Positions 28,986 through 37,124 of a DNA stretch of 64,000 nt are shown one piece after another; within the stretch, counting starts at the first letter, position 1; each line of letters opens with the position of its first letter. Under the pieces are notes generated by a model. That model was not told the DNA's origin, searched no databases, and saw only the letters and a program-made list of their open reading frames with translations. The DNA comes from Chryseobacterium limigenitum (GTDB taxonomy: Bacteria > Bacteroidota > Bacteroidia > Flavobacteriales > Weeksellaceae): positions 1 to 64,000 of the forward strand of contig NZ_FPKW01000015.1 of the NCBI RefSeq assembly GCF_900114875.1. Direction: 5' to 3'. Made by a program: the position numbers and the translations under genes.

Positions 28986-30227
28986 ATGCAAGAACTGTCA
29001 TTGTCTTCAAAACTGAAGTACATTTTTTCTATTCCCGTGATCATTGCGGCCCTGGGCTATTTTGTTGATATTTATGACCTGCTTTTATTTGGGATCGTAA
29101 GAATTCCGAGCTTAAAAGCTTTAGGCTTAAATCCTGATGTAGACGGCACTTTTATCCTCAACTGTCAGATGATCGGGCTTCTGATCGGAGGGATTTTCTG
29201 GGGTGTTTTCGGAGACAAAAAAGGAAGGCTGTCTGTATTGTTCGGATCGATTTTAGTGTATTCTTTAGCGAATATTGCCTGTGGATTTTTACCCCATTTT
29301 CCCAAAGAGCATTTAGTGTATTCTTATGCCGGATTAAGATTCATCGCAGGAATTGGTCTTGCCGGTGAACTTGGAGCGGGAATTACACTGGTTTCTGAAA
29401 GCTTACCAAAGAGTTTAAGAGCAATCGGAACTTCAGTCGTAGCCGGTTTTGGATTAATGGGAGCCGTGGTAGCTCAATTAACTGTAGAATTAGCTGGAGG
29501 TTGGAATATTTCTTACATCATCGGTGGAGTTCTCGGAATTATGCTTTTATTTTTAAGGATAAGTGTTTCAGAATCGGGTATTTATAAAAATATTGAGATG
29601 AAATCTGTCTCCAAAGGAAATTTTCTCTCCTTCTTTACAAACAAAGACCGTTTCATAAGATATATAAAATGTATTGCTGTCGGGTTGCCAACTTGGTATT
29701 GCATTGGGATTCTAGCGGTATTAGCGAACCAATTTGCTCCTGAATTCGGAATTAAAGACCTGAACCCAGGGAAAGCGATAATGTGGGCTTACGTCGGAAT
29801 TTCCGTCGGAGATTTAGCGAGCGGATTTATTTCTCACGCATTAAAATCTCGTAAAATGGCGATTTTCTACATGTTGATGTTCACTTTACTCGGCGTTGCT
29901 ATTATGCTCTTCGGAAATACGGATACCGAAACAAAATATTACCTCTTCTGCGTCTGGCTTGGTTTAGGAACCGGATATTGGGCGATGTTTGTGACATTGG
30001 CGGCAGAACAGTTCGGTACGAATATCAGAAATACAGCAACAACGACGGTTCCGAATATGGTAAGAGGACTTGTTCCGGTAATGATTTTGGCTTTTGATCT
30101 TTTTAAAAATAATTTTTCAGTGATCGTAAGTGCTGCGATTGTCGGTGTCATTGTTTTTGCTTTGGCACTGTATTCTGCATTGACAATTTCTGAGACGCAC
30201 GATAAAGATCTGGATTTTACAGAATAA
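28986..30227 (+). CDS. MFS transporter
   Basis: A 413-residue major facilitator protein with about 12 transmembrane helices. The motif between helices 2 and 3 reads GVFGDKKGRLSVLFGS, the MFS signature GxxxDrxGrr. The second half lies after KSVSKGNFLSFFTNKDRFIRYIK (cytosolic loop). It resembles the sugar or metabolite:proton symporter branches, in particular the RFIAGIGLAGELGAGITLVSE stretch. The substrate cannot be assigned. It lies alone between the rny terminator and the double-glycine peptide gene. Confidence 0.85.
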   Translation: MQELSLSSKLKYIFSIPVIIAALGYFVDIYDLLLFGIVRIPSLKALGLNPDVDGTFILNCQMIGLLIGGIFWGVFGDKKGRLSVLFGSILVYSLANIACGFLPHFPKEHLVYSYAGLRFIAGIGLAGELGAGITLVSESLPKSLRAIGTSVVAGFGLMGAVVAQLTVELAGGWNISYIIGGVLGIMLLFLRISVSESGIYKNIEMKSVSKGNFLSFFTNKDRFIRYIKCIAVGLPTWYCIGILAVLANQFAPEFGIKDLNPGKAIMWAYVGISVGDLASGFISHALKSRKMAIFYMLMFTLLGVAIMLFGNTDTETKYYLFCVWLGLGTGYWAMFVTLAAEQFGTNIRNTATTTVPNMVRGLVPVMILAFDLFKNNFSVIVSAAIVGVIVFALALYSALTISETHDKDLDFTE

Positions 30228-30316
30228 GGTGTTTAAATAATATTTTCCTTTTTTTATCGTTATTTAAATAGTATCTCCAATAATATCAATGATTATTAAA
30301 TAAAAAATGAATTATG

Positions 30317-30346
30317 TTGCAAATAGTATATTTTTGTTTAACTTTG
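30317..30346 (+). promoter_or_regulatory. Promoter of the double-glycine peptide gene
   Basis: TTG at 30317-30319 and TAACTTTG at 30339-30346 are 19 nt apart, a textbook Bacteroidetes promoter. The predicted leader to the ATG at 30387 is about 35 nt. Confidence 0.72.
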
Positions 30347-30386
30347 AAATGATTAAACTATATTGTTAACTCCAAAACCAAATCAC

Positions 30387-30572
30387 ATGTCAAACAACAT
30401 TTTAAAAAACGCCAAGAAATTAAGAAAAGATGATCTTAAAAACATCATCGGAGGAATCGGTAAAATCGGGACTCCGGATTTATCACTTTGCGGATGCAGC
30501 TGCACAGGAGCAGTGACAGGACCTAAATATTGCTCTCAATACATCGGTTGTCCGCAGGTAATTACTTGCTAA
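30387..30572 (+). CDS. Double-glycine leader, cysteine-rich secreted peptide (bacteriocin-like)
   Basis: A 61-residue peptide from the ATG at 30387; an in-frame TTG at 30363 is less likely. Residues 1-23 form a charged leader with KKLRKDDLKNIIGG ending in Gly-Gly, the cleavage signal read by peptidase-containing (C39) ABC exporters. The 38-residue core starts IGKIGTPDLSL and holds six Cys as CGCSC, then single Cys in KYCSQ, IGCPQ and the final Cys. This looks like the small bacteriocin-like peptides of Chryseobacterium. No exporter, modification enzyme or immunity gene is adjacent. It has its own consensus promoter and terminator, so it is a genuine single-gene unit. Antimicrobial, signalling or metal-binding roles all remain possible. 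Confidence 0.82.
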   Translation: MSNNILKNAKKLRKDDLKNIIGGIGKIGTPDLSLCGCSCTGAVTGPKYCSQYIGCPQVITC

Positions 30573-30626
30573 GCAATTTTTAGAATTATTTCAACCTAGA
30601 AATAAACATTTCCACATTTAATATGC

Positions 30627-30658
30627 AAAAGCCTTCTGGAATATTCCAAAAGGCTTTT
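30627..30658. terminator. Bidirectional terminator between the peptide gene and the yeiH-like gene
   Basis: AAAAGCCTT (30627-30635) pairs with AAGGCTTTT (30650-30658), extended by TGGAA-TA-TTCCA inside. T residues follow on the plus strand and A residues precede the stem. Confidence 0.85.
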
Positions 30659-30664
30659 GTATTT

Positions 30665-31600
30665 TTAGTTCATTATATAAAGTAAACTTCCAATACTGAT
30701 CGTAATCCAGAGAATTACTGCTGAAGCTAAAGGTTTTAAACCAATTGTTTTCAAGGTTTGTAAAGAAAGAGTAGAACCGATTAAGAATAAAGTTACATTC
30801 AATCCAGATTTTGAAGCCTCAGTAATAACGGAACTAAAACGATCGAAGAAAGGAAAATAAGTATTAACAAGAATAGCGAGAATAAACCATCCGATAAACC
30901 ATGGAATTTTTATTTTTGAACCCTTATTTTTAAAAATAAACATGGTAATAACGGATAAAGGAATAATCCATAATGCTCGGGCTAGTTTTACGGTAGTCGC
31001 TATTTTTAACGCTTCATCACCATATTTACTTGCTGCACCAACTACGGAGCTGGTATCATGAATTCCGACCGCGCACCACAACCCAAATTGTTCTTGACTA
31101 AGATGTAAAATATGCCCAACAAAGGGATAAACGAACAATGCGACTGAATTAAGCGTAAAAATAATGGCAAGTGCCAGAGAAATCTGTTTTGTACTTGGTT
31201 TAATGATGGGAGAGGTTGCTGCAATAGCACTTCCTCCACAGATAGCGGTTCCCACAGAAAGTAAATAAGAAAGCTGTTTGTCGAGTTTATATATTTTTCC
31301 TAAAAAATATCCTAAAACCATAACAGTACAAATACTGACAATTGTTAATATAAATCCTGTTTTCCCGGCTTGTAATGCTTCATCTAATTTTAATCCGAAA
31401 CCTAATCCTACAATGGAAACTTGTAATAAAAGATGGATGTATTTATGCAGATGCTTTTCGAAGGGATTGCCTATGAAAATGGCTAAAATAATTCCCAAAG
31501 CCAAGGCAATTGGTGAAGAAATAAATGGAGTAAGGCAAAAGATAATCACCCCAATGAAAATTATTTTCTGTGAAGTCTCGTTTTGAATAAAATTCTTCAT
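30665..31600 (-). CDS. YeiH/UPF0324 family putative sulfate exporter
   Basis: A multi-helix membrane protein of 311 residues from the ATG at 31600, or 318 from an in-frame ATG at 31621. UPF0324 (YeiH, 'putative sulfate exporter') landmarks are SVGTAICGGSAIAATSPIIKP, FVGHILHLSQEQFGLWCAVGIHDTSSVVGAASKYG and KLARALWIIPL. The transported substrate is not proven for the family; sulfur oxyanions are proposed. A LysR regulator gene lies 60-80 bp upstream on the same strand; in E. coli yeiH is also next to a LysR gene (yeiE). Confidence 0.86.
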   Translation of the reverse strand: MKNFIQNETSQKIIFIGVIIFCLTPFISSPIALALGIILAIFIGNPFEKHLHKYIHLLLQVSIVGLGFGLKLDEALQAGKTGFILTIVSICTVMVLGYFLGKIYKLDKQLSYLLSVGTAICGGSAIAATSPIIKPSTKQISLALAIIFTLNSVALFVYPFVGHILHLSQEQFGLWCAVGIHDTSSVVGAASKYGDEALKIATTVKLARALWIIPLSVITMFIFKNKGSKIKIPWFIGWFILAILVNTYFPFFDRFSSVITEASKSGLNVTLFLIGSTLSLQTLKTIGLKPLASAVILWITISIGSLLYIMN

Positions 31601-31646
31601 ATTGTAAAGTTTTGAAATCATGGTTCAAAATTCTACAATTTATTAT

Positions 31647-31681
31647 TACGATGTAAATCGTATTTTGTTATACTGGATAAC
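31647..31681 (-). promoter_or_regulatory. Two dyads, candidate LysR operator upstream of the yeiH-like gene
   Basis: TACGAT-GTAA-ATCGTA (31647-31662) and GTTAT-ACTGG-ATAAC (31667-31681) are perfect dyads with centres about 20 bp apart, two helical turns. The second fits the T-N11-A shape of LysR boxes. They sit between the LysR gene and the yeiH-like gene it probably controls. Confidence 0.5.
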
Positions 31682-31683
31682 TT

Positions 31684-32571
31684 TTAGTTATAACTGATGA
31701 ATCTTAAAAATAATTGAATCAGCTCAGACTGTTCTCCTTTGGGAAAGATATAATGAAAATTTCTTTCAATACTGAAGTTTTTAATATCAACAATCGTCAA
31801 AACGTTATTTTTTAGTTCATTTAAAACAGTACTGATCGATAAAAAAGCCATACAATCGGAATGTAAAAGATAGTTTTTGATACTTTCACTGCTTCCCAAT
31901 TGCATTACAGTATTCAAATCATCAATATTAATTCCTTTTTCTTTTAAACGATTTTGAATAAATTCCTGAGTTCCTGACCCTTGCTCGCGAAAAATTAAAT
32001 CCAGGTCATAAAGATCTTTTAGGTGTAAATCTTTGCTGGCTAAAGGATGATTGGTTTTGGCAACAAGTACAATTTCATCGGCTTTAAAAGTGATATATTC
32101 AAAAAAAGAAGATTGAGATTCTCCCTCAATAATACCCAGATCTATTTTGCCGTCTTTTAGAAGAGAAGAAATTATTTCAGTATTTTGAGTGAGTAATTCT
32201 ATTTTGATGTCTTTATAATAAGAGTTGAATTTTGCCAGAATTTCTGGTAAAATATATTGGGCGATGGTTGTACTGGCTCCAATGATCAGTTTTCCTTTGT
32301 GCTGCTGATTCATCTGGTTGATCTCAAATTCTAAATCACGGGACATATTCCTGATTTTTTCCGCGTATTCGTATAAAATTTTTCCACTTTGGGTTAATTG
32401 AATAGAAGTTCCTTTTCTGTCAAATAACTTTGTATTAAGTTGATTTTCTGTTTCTTTAATATGCTTGGTAACTGCAGGTTGAGAAATATTAAGTTCTTCC
32501 GAGGCTCTTGTGAAACTCAGTCTGGAAGCAACGGTATGAAAAACTTTTAATCTGTAATCAAACATATTCAC
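31684..32571 (-). CDS. LysR family transcriptional regulator (YeiE-like)
   Basis: A 295-residue regulator with an N-terminal winged helix-turn-helix (residues about 4-62; FHTVASRLSFTRASEELNIS then QPAVTKHIKETENQL) and a C-terminal periplasmic-binding-like effector domain. FREQGSGTQEFI resembles the ligand loop of CysB/CbbR/YeiE-type members. It starts 3 nt after the stop of the TIM-barrel gene and lies directly upstream of the yeiH-like gene, on which it probably acts. The YeiE-like assignment rests mostly on this neighbourhood. Confidence 0.85.
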   Translation of the reverse strand: MNMFDYRLKVFHTVASRLSFTRASEELNISQPAVTKHIKETENQLNTKLFDRKGTSIQLTQSGKILYEYAEKIRNMSRDLEFEINQMNQQHKGKLIIGASTTIAQYILPEILAKFNSYYKDIKIELLTQNTEIISSLLKDGKIDLGIIEGESQSSFFEYITFKADEIVLVAKTNHPLASKDLHLKDLYDLDLIFREQGSGTQEFIQNRLKEKGINIDDLNTVMQLGSSESIKNYLLHSDCMAFLSISTVLNELKNNVLTIVDIKNFSIERNFHYIFPKGEQSELIQLFLRFISYN

Positions 32572-32574
32572 AAT

Positions 32575-33447
32575 TTATTTAAAGAAAAAATTATTATTTT
32601 GAATATAATCTCTACTTATTTTAATACTCTCAAAAATATCCTTATCACTCGAATCCTGTTCAACAAACCAATGTTGTAAGCCTGCTTTTTCTCTTGCTTT
32701 AAAAATTCTCTTAAAATCAATAACTCCGTTTCCTATTTCAGCGAAATCTTTTGTATCCTTTTTCATGTCCTTCACGTGCCACAAGGGAAAACGGTTAGGA
32801 TATTTTTCAAAATACAATAAAGGATCGAGCCCGGCTTTTGAGATCCAATAAAGATCGAGTTCCATTTTCACAAGATCGGATGAAGTTTGATTTAAAATAA
32901 AATCATACACATTTTGATTTTCATTAAATTTTTCAAACTCGAAATCATGATTATGATACGCAAACTGAATTCCTGATTTTTTGGTAGTTTCTCCACATTT
33001 TTCAAATAATTCGGGCAGTTTTTTATAGTTTTCAATCGTTCTTTCTTCATCAAAAAGATAAGAGCAGACCATATATTTTGACCCGATGAACTGTAAATCT
33101 TCAACCGATTTCTCCCAATTGTTTAATAAAGTTCCTTTCTCTTGGTGAATAATTCCGGTTGTATGATGAGAACTGATGACTTTTAATCCTGTATTTTTTA
33201 GAATAGATTGAAACTCAGTTCTGCTTTTTCCAAAGAAAGTTCCGTTGTAACCATAAATTTCCAAGTCTTGAAAGCCCAAAGCTGCAAGTTTTTCCAAAGC
33301 CTTTTCCAGATCATATGAAATTGCATCACGAATGGTGTAAAGTTGTATTGCCAAAGGTTTTTTATTTGTTTTTGAGTGAAAAATTCCGCAGGAATACAAT
33401 CCTAGAAATCCCAATGAAGAAAGCTGTATGAAGTCTTTTCTAAGCAT
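32575..33447 (-). CDS. Sugar phosphate isomerase/epimerase-like TIM-barrel lipoprotein
   Basis: A 290-residue xylose-isomerase-like TIM barrel (AP_endonuc_2 family). The N-terminus MLRKDFIQLSSLGFLGLYSCG looks like an export signal with a lipobox Cys at residue 20, so the protein may be an envelope lipoprotein. Core features are IQLYTIRDAI, LGFQDLEIYGYNG, FAYHNHDFEF, MELDLYWISKAG and WHVKDMKKD, which provide the usual His, Glu and Asp metal ligands. The substrate is unknown; relatives act on sugars or inositols. It ends 3 nt before the LysR start. Confidence 0.82.
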   Translation of the reverse strand: MLRKDFIQLSSLGFLGLYSCGIFHSKTNKKPLAIQLYTIRDAISYDLEKALEKLAALGFQDLEIYGYNGTFFGKSRTEFQSILKNTGLKVISSHHTTGIIHQEKGTLLNNWEKSVEDLQFIGSKYMVCSYLFDEERTIENYKKLPELFEKCGETTKKSGIQFAYHNHDFEFEKFNENQNVYDFILNQTSSDLVKMELDLYWISKAGLDPLLYFEKYPNRFPLWHVKDMKKDTKDFAEIGNGVIDFKRIFKAREKAGLQHWFVEQDSSDKDIFESIKISRDYIQNNNFFFK

Positions 33448-33457
33448 TTTTCAGAAA

Positions 33458-33925
33458 CTATAAAAAAGGTTTCATTTCATCTTCAATCTGTGTTCTGAGA
33501 TCCATCAGACGTTTTGCATACTGTTCCTGCTGTTTTTCCTGTTCGGTTTCAGGAATCCATTTTGGGACAGGAAGTTTTTTTCCGTTCTCATCAACGGCCA
33601 CAAAAACAATGATACAGTGTGTTTTCTTATCAAAAGTAGGCTGTTTCAGGTTTCTTGAGAAAACATTGATCGAAATATGCATACTTGAAGAACCAGTGTA
33701 AATGACCTGTGCTTCCACCTTTACAATTTCCCCTATTTTGATGGGTTCATAGAAACGTATTCCGCCAACATACACAGTTACGGAATAATTTCCGCTCCAT
33801 GTTGTTGCACATGCGTACCCTGCTTGGTCGATCCACTTCATTACACTTCCTCCGTGAACATTCCCTCCATAATTAACATCCGAAGGCTCAGAAATAAACT
33901 GAAAAGTGATAGGCTTGTTATCCAT
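33458..33925 (-). CDS. Acyl-CoA thioesterase, hotdog fold
   Basis: A 155-residue single-hotdog thioesterase of the YciA/BACH type, which hydrolyses acyl-CoA esters in the cytoplasm. Family signs are NYGGNVHGGSVMKWIDQAGYACATTW (active-site Asp and helix), VGGIRFYEPIKIGEIVKVEAQVIYTGSSSMHI and CIIVFVAVDENGK. It starts the minus-strand run leading to the TIM-barrel and LysR genes, 10 nt upstream of the TIM-barrel start codon. Confidence 0.88.
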   Translation of the reverse strand: MDNKPITFQFISEPSDVNYGGNVHGGSVMKWIDQAGYACATTWSGNYSVTVYVGGIRFYEPIKIGEIVKVEAQVIYTGSSSMHISINVFSRNLKQPTFDKKTHCIIVFVAVDENGKKLPVPKWIPETEQEKQQEQYAKRLMDLRTQIEDEMKPFL

Positions 33926-33981
33926 TATTATAAAATTTTAATAAAGGTATTTAATAATTCTTAAAATGGCAGATTAAATCA

Positions 33982-33989
33982 TACTTTTG
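33982..33989 (+). promoter_or_regulatory. Promoter -7 element for the ArsC-like gene
   Basis: TACTTTTG matches TAnnTTTG, 55 nt before the ATG at 34045. No clear TTG upstream. Confidence 0.4.
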
Positions 33990-34044
33990 GAGGTTGGAAC
34001 TTTCGTAAGAGTTTCATTTAACAAAAAATAACTTAAAAAAATAA

Positions 34045-34398
34045 ATGAAAAAAGTATTTTATCTTAATACATGTGACACTTGTAGAAAAATATTAGCACA
34101 GTTTAGTCTTAAAGATTGGGAACTTCGTGAGATCAAAAAAGAGCCTATAACGATAGAGGAATTAGAAGCGATGCATAAAATTGCAGGATCTTACGAAGAA
34201 TTATTCAGTAAAAAATCTACTCAGATCAAATTGAGAGAGCTGGATCTGAAAACGTTGGGAGAGGAAGATTTTAAGGAGCTTTTGCTTGATCATTATACAT
34301 TCCTTAGACGTCCGGTATTCCTTACTGATAAAGAGATTTTTATAGGAAATGATAAAAAAAATATTGGAGAATTGAGAGATTATTTTCACTCGAACTAA
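34045..34398 (+). CDS. ArsC/Spx family thioredoxin-fold protein
   Basis: A 117-residue protein of the arsenate reductase/Spx/MgsR superfamily. The N-terminal strand leads to CDTCRK (Cys10, Cys13), and the core has YEELFSKKS, KELLLDHYTFLRRPVF with the conserved Arg-Pro, and FIGNDKKNIGEL. The CxxC and RRPV pattern fits the YffB/ArsC-like group. Whether it reduces arsenate or acts as a redox regulator cannot be decided from sequence, and no ars operon is nearby. Confidence 0.83.
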   Translation: MKKVFYLNTCDTCRKILAQFSLKDWELREIKKEPITIEELEAMHKIAGSYEELFSKKSTQIKLRELDLKTLGEEDFKELLLDHYTFLRRPVFLTDKEIFIGNDKKNIGELRDYFHSN

Positions 34399-34443
34399 TA
34401 TCATTACATCATCATTTGCTGTTCTGATTAGATAAGAATTTCA

Positions 34444-34785
34444 ATGAAGTATTTGGTTTCCATATTGATTTTTATTTCGTTTAACCTGATTGGGCAAACG
34501 GTTTATAAAACACCTTCAGGGGCAAAATATCATCTGTCTGCCTGTAAAGTGGTTAATAATTTTTCTTCACAGCTTGATGTGGCTCAGGCGGTGAAAATGG
34601 GTTTGGAGCCTTGCAAAAAATGTAATCCGCCAAGACCATCTGTGTATGGAATTGTTTCTAAACCTAAAAAAGTAAACGGAACCAATAAAGGAAATCGCTG
34701 TCCCGGAACAACAAAAAGGGGAACAAGATGCGAGCATTATACTAAAATAGGAAACGATTATTGTTTTCAGCACGCCCCAAAGTAG
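34444..34785 (+). CDS. Small exported protein with two Cys/His clusters
   Basis: A 113-residue protein with a signal peptide (about residues 1-18, ending LIGQ). The mature part has two compact cysteine modules. The first is VYKTPSGAKYHLSACKVVNN through LEPCKKCNPP. The second is GNRCPGTTKRGTRCEHYTKI then DYCFQHAPK, a CxnCxnCxxH zinc-knuckle-like pattern seen at the end of various proteins (DUF5763-like). Metal binding is likely; the role is unknown. No partner genes. Confidence 0.72.
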   Translation: MKYLVSILIFISFNLIGQTVYKTPSGAKYHLSACKVVNNFSSQLDVAQAVKMGLEPCKKCNPPRPSVYGIVSKPKKVNGTNKGNRCPGTTKRGTRCEHYTKIGNDYCFQHAPK

Positions 34786-34934
34786 TGTCAGTCTCTCAGG
34801 CTGACAGCAATTTTCTTGTGAAAAAGGTTAATATTTTTAATTAAGAATTTAACTCACATTTTAATCTTGAAATTACTTCATATTTTACAAACATAGGATG
34901 ACAAACTTGGCGGATAATTGCAACATCAAAATAA

Positions 34935-34965
34935 AAAAACCGCAGAAAGCTCTGCGGTTTTTACT
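34935..34965 (-). terminator. Terminator of the gcvT operon
   Basis: A 12-bp perfect stem (34935-34946, 34951-34962; core ACCGCAGA/TCTGCGGT) around AAGC. A-rich flanks on the left and T on the right make it functional in both directions. Confidence 0.85.
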
Positions 34966-34983
34966 ATTCAATATATCTTTTAA

Positions 34984-36060
34984 TTATACAAAAGGAGTTT
35001 TCACCACTTTTGCAGGGATATTTTTATTTCTTACCTGAATAAAGATTTCAGAACCTAGCTTAAAGTGAGGTTTATCAACATAAGCCAATCCTAAACCTAT
35101 CTTTTTCATTGGAGACTGAGTTCCGGAAGTTACTTTCCCGATCACGTTTCCTTCAGCATCTACAACAGGGTAGTCATGTCTTGGAACCCCTTTGTCCTGA
35201 AGTTCGAAGCCAACTAATTTTCTTGTAACGCCTTCTTCTTTCTGTTTTGCGAAAATATCTTTAGAAACAAAATCTTTATCGAATTTTGTGATCCAGCCTA
35301 ATCCTGCTTCAATCGGAGAAGTAGTATCATCGATATCCATACCGTAAAGACAGAAACCTTTTTCAAGTCTTAAAGTATCTCTGGCAGCCAATCCGCAAGG
35401 AATGATTCCTTCAGGTTCTCCTGCTTTAATGATCTCGTCCCACAATTTTTCAGCGCTTTCATTTTGGAAATAAATCTCAAAACCACCGCTTCCTGTGTAC
35501 CCAGTGTTAGAAATAATAACATCATTCACACCTGCTACAGATCCAACTGTGAAGTTATAGTAAGGAATCTCAGAAAGGTTTGTATCTGTCAGTTTTTGAA
35601 GAATTTCAGTAGCTTTCGGCCCTTGAATTGCCAATAACGACATATCATCAGAAGCATTCGTCAATACAGCATCAAAATTGTTGTATTTTACGATGTGATT
35701 CCAGTCTTTTTCAATGTTTGAAGCATTTACAACCACGAAATACTTTTCATCTTCCATTTTGTAAACGATAAGATCATCTACAATTCCTCCGTTTTCATTT
35801 GGAAGACAAGAATATTGAGCTTTTCCGTTTTCTAAAGCGTCTACATTGTTAGTTGTAACCAATTGCAGAAGATCTTTAGCTCCGGGACCTTCAACGAAAA
35901 ATTGTCCCATGTGAGATACGTCGAATAATCCTGCTTTTTCTCTTACCGCAAAATGCTCTTCTGTAACTCCGGAATATTGTACAGGCATTTCAAAACCTGC
36001 GAAAGGTACTATTTTCGCTCCTAAAGAAGCGTGTTTGTCGTACAAGGCTGTTTTCTTCAT
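34984..36060 (-). CDS. gcvT: Aminomethyltransferase (glycine cleavage T protein)
   Basis: T protein of the glycine cleavage system: it moves the methylene group from the aminomethyl-lipoyl H protein to tetrahydrofolate and releases ammonia. The 358-residue length is standard. Landmarks are [70 protein letters not shown] and [21 protein letters not shown]. The other gcv genes are not in the window. No glycine riboswitch is seen; the gene follows the 36069 gene by 8 nt, so it is probably in the idi operon. Confidence 0.96.
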   Translation of the reverse strand: MKKTALYDKHASLGAKIVPFAGFEMPVQYSGVTEEHFAVREKAGLFDVSHMGQFFVEGPGAKDLLQLVTTNNVDALENGKAQYSCLPNENGGIVDDLIVYKMEDEKYFVVVNASNIEKDWNHIVKYNNFDAVLTNASDDMSLLAIQGPKATEILQKLTDTNLSEIPYYNFTVGSVAGVNDVIISNTGYTGSGGFEIYFQNESAEKLWDEIIKAGEPEGIIPCGLAARDTLRLEKGFCLYGMDIDDTTSPIEAGLGWITKFDKDFVSKDIFAKQKEEGVTRKLVGFELQDKGVPRHDYPVVDAEGNVIGKVTSGTQSPMKKIGLGLAYVDKPHFKLGSEIFIQVRNKNIPAKVVKTPFV

Positions 36061-36068
36061 ATTTATTT

Positions 36069-36542
36069 CTATTTCTTTATTTTAAAGCTGTTAAAAGTAT
36101 CATTGAAAAGGGTCATGTAGTTTCCGTTCCAGTATTTCTGACCGCAGTTGATGGAGACAAGGTATAAATCTTTATCTTTTTGAAAAACTTTTGTGATCCA
36201 GAATAATTTTTCTTTTTCATCTAAATATTCATAAAAATATTCTGTATATCCTTTTTTACCGTTCTTACTTTTTATTTTGCTTTCATCATCACTCGATTTG
36301 TAAAGAGCAAGGATGAATTTTTTTGTTTCTGTTTTTGGAAGATTCAAATCATGATATTCCGAAATAGTGATCGCGCCAATTTCATTGGTAGGGAAAATAT
36401 TGACAATATCGCCTTCATTCATGGCTTTCCAGCCGTCAGGAAGATTGATAGAATAATTTGGATTCTCGTAAACCTTAAGTTTTTGGGCAAAAGAAAAAAA
36501 TCCCAACAGTAATGTTACTATTAATATTGATTTTTTGATCAT
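36069..36542 (-). CDS. Exported protein, PsbP/DcrB-like fold suspected
   Basis: A 157-residue protein with a signal peptide (ending FFSFAQ). The mature part begins [20 protein letters not shown], a start common in PsbP/DcrB-like small exported proteins, and ends [28 protein letters not shown]. Function is unknown. Its ATG overlaps the idi stop (ATGA), so it is translationally coupled to idi, and gcvT follows 8 nt later. Confidence 0.72.
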   Translation of the reverse strand: MIKKSILIVTLLLGFFSFAQKLKVYENPNYSINLPDGWKAMNEGDIVNIFPTNEIGAITISEYHDLNLPKTETKKFILALYKSSDDESKIKSKNGKKGYTEYFYEYLDEKEKLFWITKVFQKDKDLYLVSINCGQKYWNGNYMTLFNDTFNSFKIKK

Positions 36543-37051
36543 TTTAAATTGTCTTTATATTCTTCAAGAATGATTTTGAACCATTCTGTGAAATTTTCAG
36601 GATTTTCGGCTATTTCTTTGTTGAGATCTTCCAGTGAAATGTATCTCACTTCTTCAACTTCGTTTTTATTTAAATTAAAATCAGCTTCGTAGTTTCCTAT
36701 AAAAACATGGTCTAATTCATGTTCCCAAAGTCCGCCGCCAACGTCTGCTTTGTAAATAAAATTGAATTTTTCTGAAAGTTCGGTATTTATTCCCAATTCT
36801 TCTTTTACCCGGCGTTTTGCTCCATCGAGGTAGGTTTCACCGTTTCTTGGGTGTGAGCATACAGCGTTGGTCCATTGGTTAGGAGAGTGGTATTTTTCTG
36901 ATGCTCTTTTCTGTAAAAGCATCTCACCTTTGTTATTGAATAAAAAAACGGAAAATGCGCGGTGTAATAAGCCGTTAATGTGAGCCTGCTGCTTTTCCAT
37001 TAAGCCTAAAACTTCATCCGCCGGATTGACCAAAACTACGAATTCTTCCAT
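36539..37051 (-). CDS. idi: Isopentenyl-diphosphate delta-isomerase, type 1
   Basis: Interconverts IPP and DMAPP for isoprenoids (menaquinone side chain, undecaprenol, carotenoids). A 170-residue Nudix-fold protein with HRAFSVFLFNNKGEMLLQKRA, the catalytic Cys in NAVCSHPRNGE, the Nudix helix GAKRRVKEELGI, and GGLWEHELDHVFIG carrying the active-site Glu. It is the first gene of a short operon with the exported protein and gcvT. Confidence 0.93.
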   Translation of the reverse strand: MEEFVVLVNPADEVLGLMEKQQAHINGLLHRAFSVFLFNNKGEMLLQKRASEKYHSPNQWTNAVCSHPRNGETYLDGAKRRVKEELGINTELSEKFNFIYKADVGGGLWEHELDHVFIGNYEADFNLNKNEVEEVRYISLEDLNKEIAENPENFTEWFKIILEEYKDNLK

Positions 37052-37124
37052 TCCTACAAATGTAAGTTTAATAAATGTATTTTGGAAATTTTTGGTGAAA
37101 CATCATATATCTGTGAGGATAAAA

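Noticed and set aside
30363..30572. The cysteine-rich peptide as part of a complete RiPP cluster
   Set aside because: Neighbours are an MFS transporter and a YeiH-like protein; no modification enzyme, C39 exporter or immunity gene is present within the window.
34786..34810. Hairpin TGTCAG...CTGACA after the Cys/His mini-protein gene
   Set aside because: The 6-bp stem has a long loop and no T-run, too weak to call a terminator; it may be a short intergenic repeat.
36061..36068. Glycine riboswitch ahead of gcvT
   Set aside because: Only 8 nt separate gcvT from the upstream gene, so there is no room for a riboswitch.
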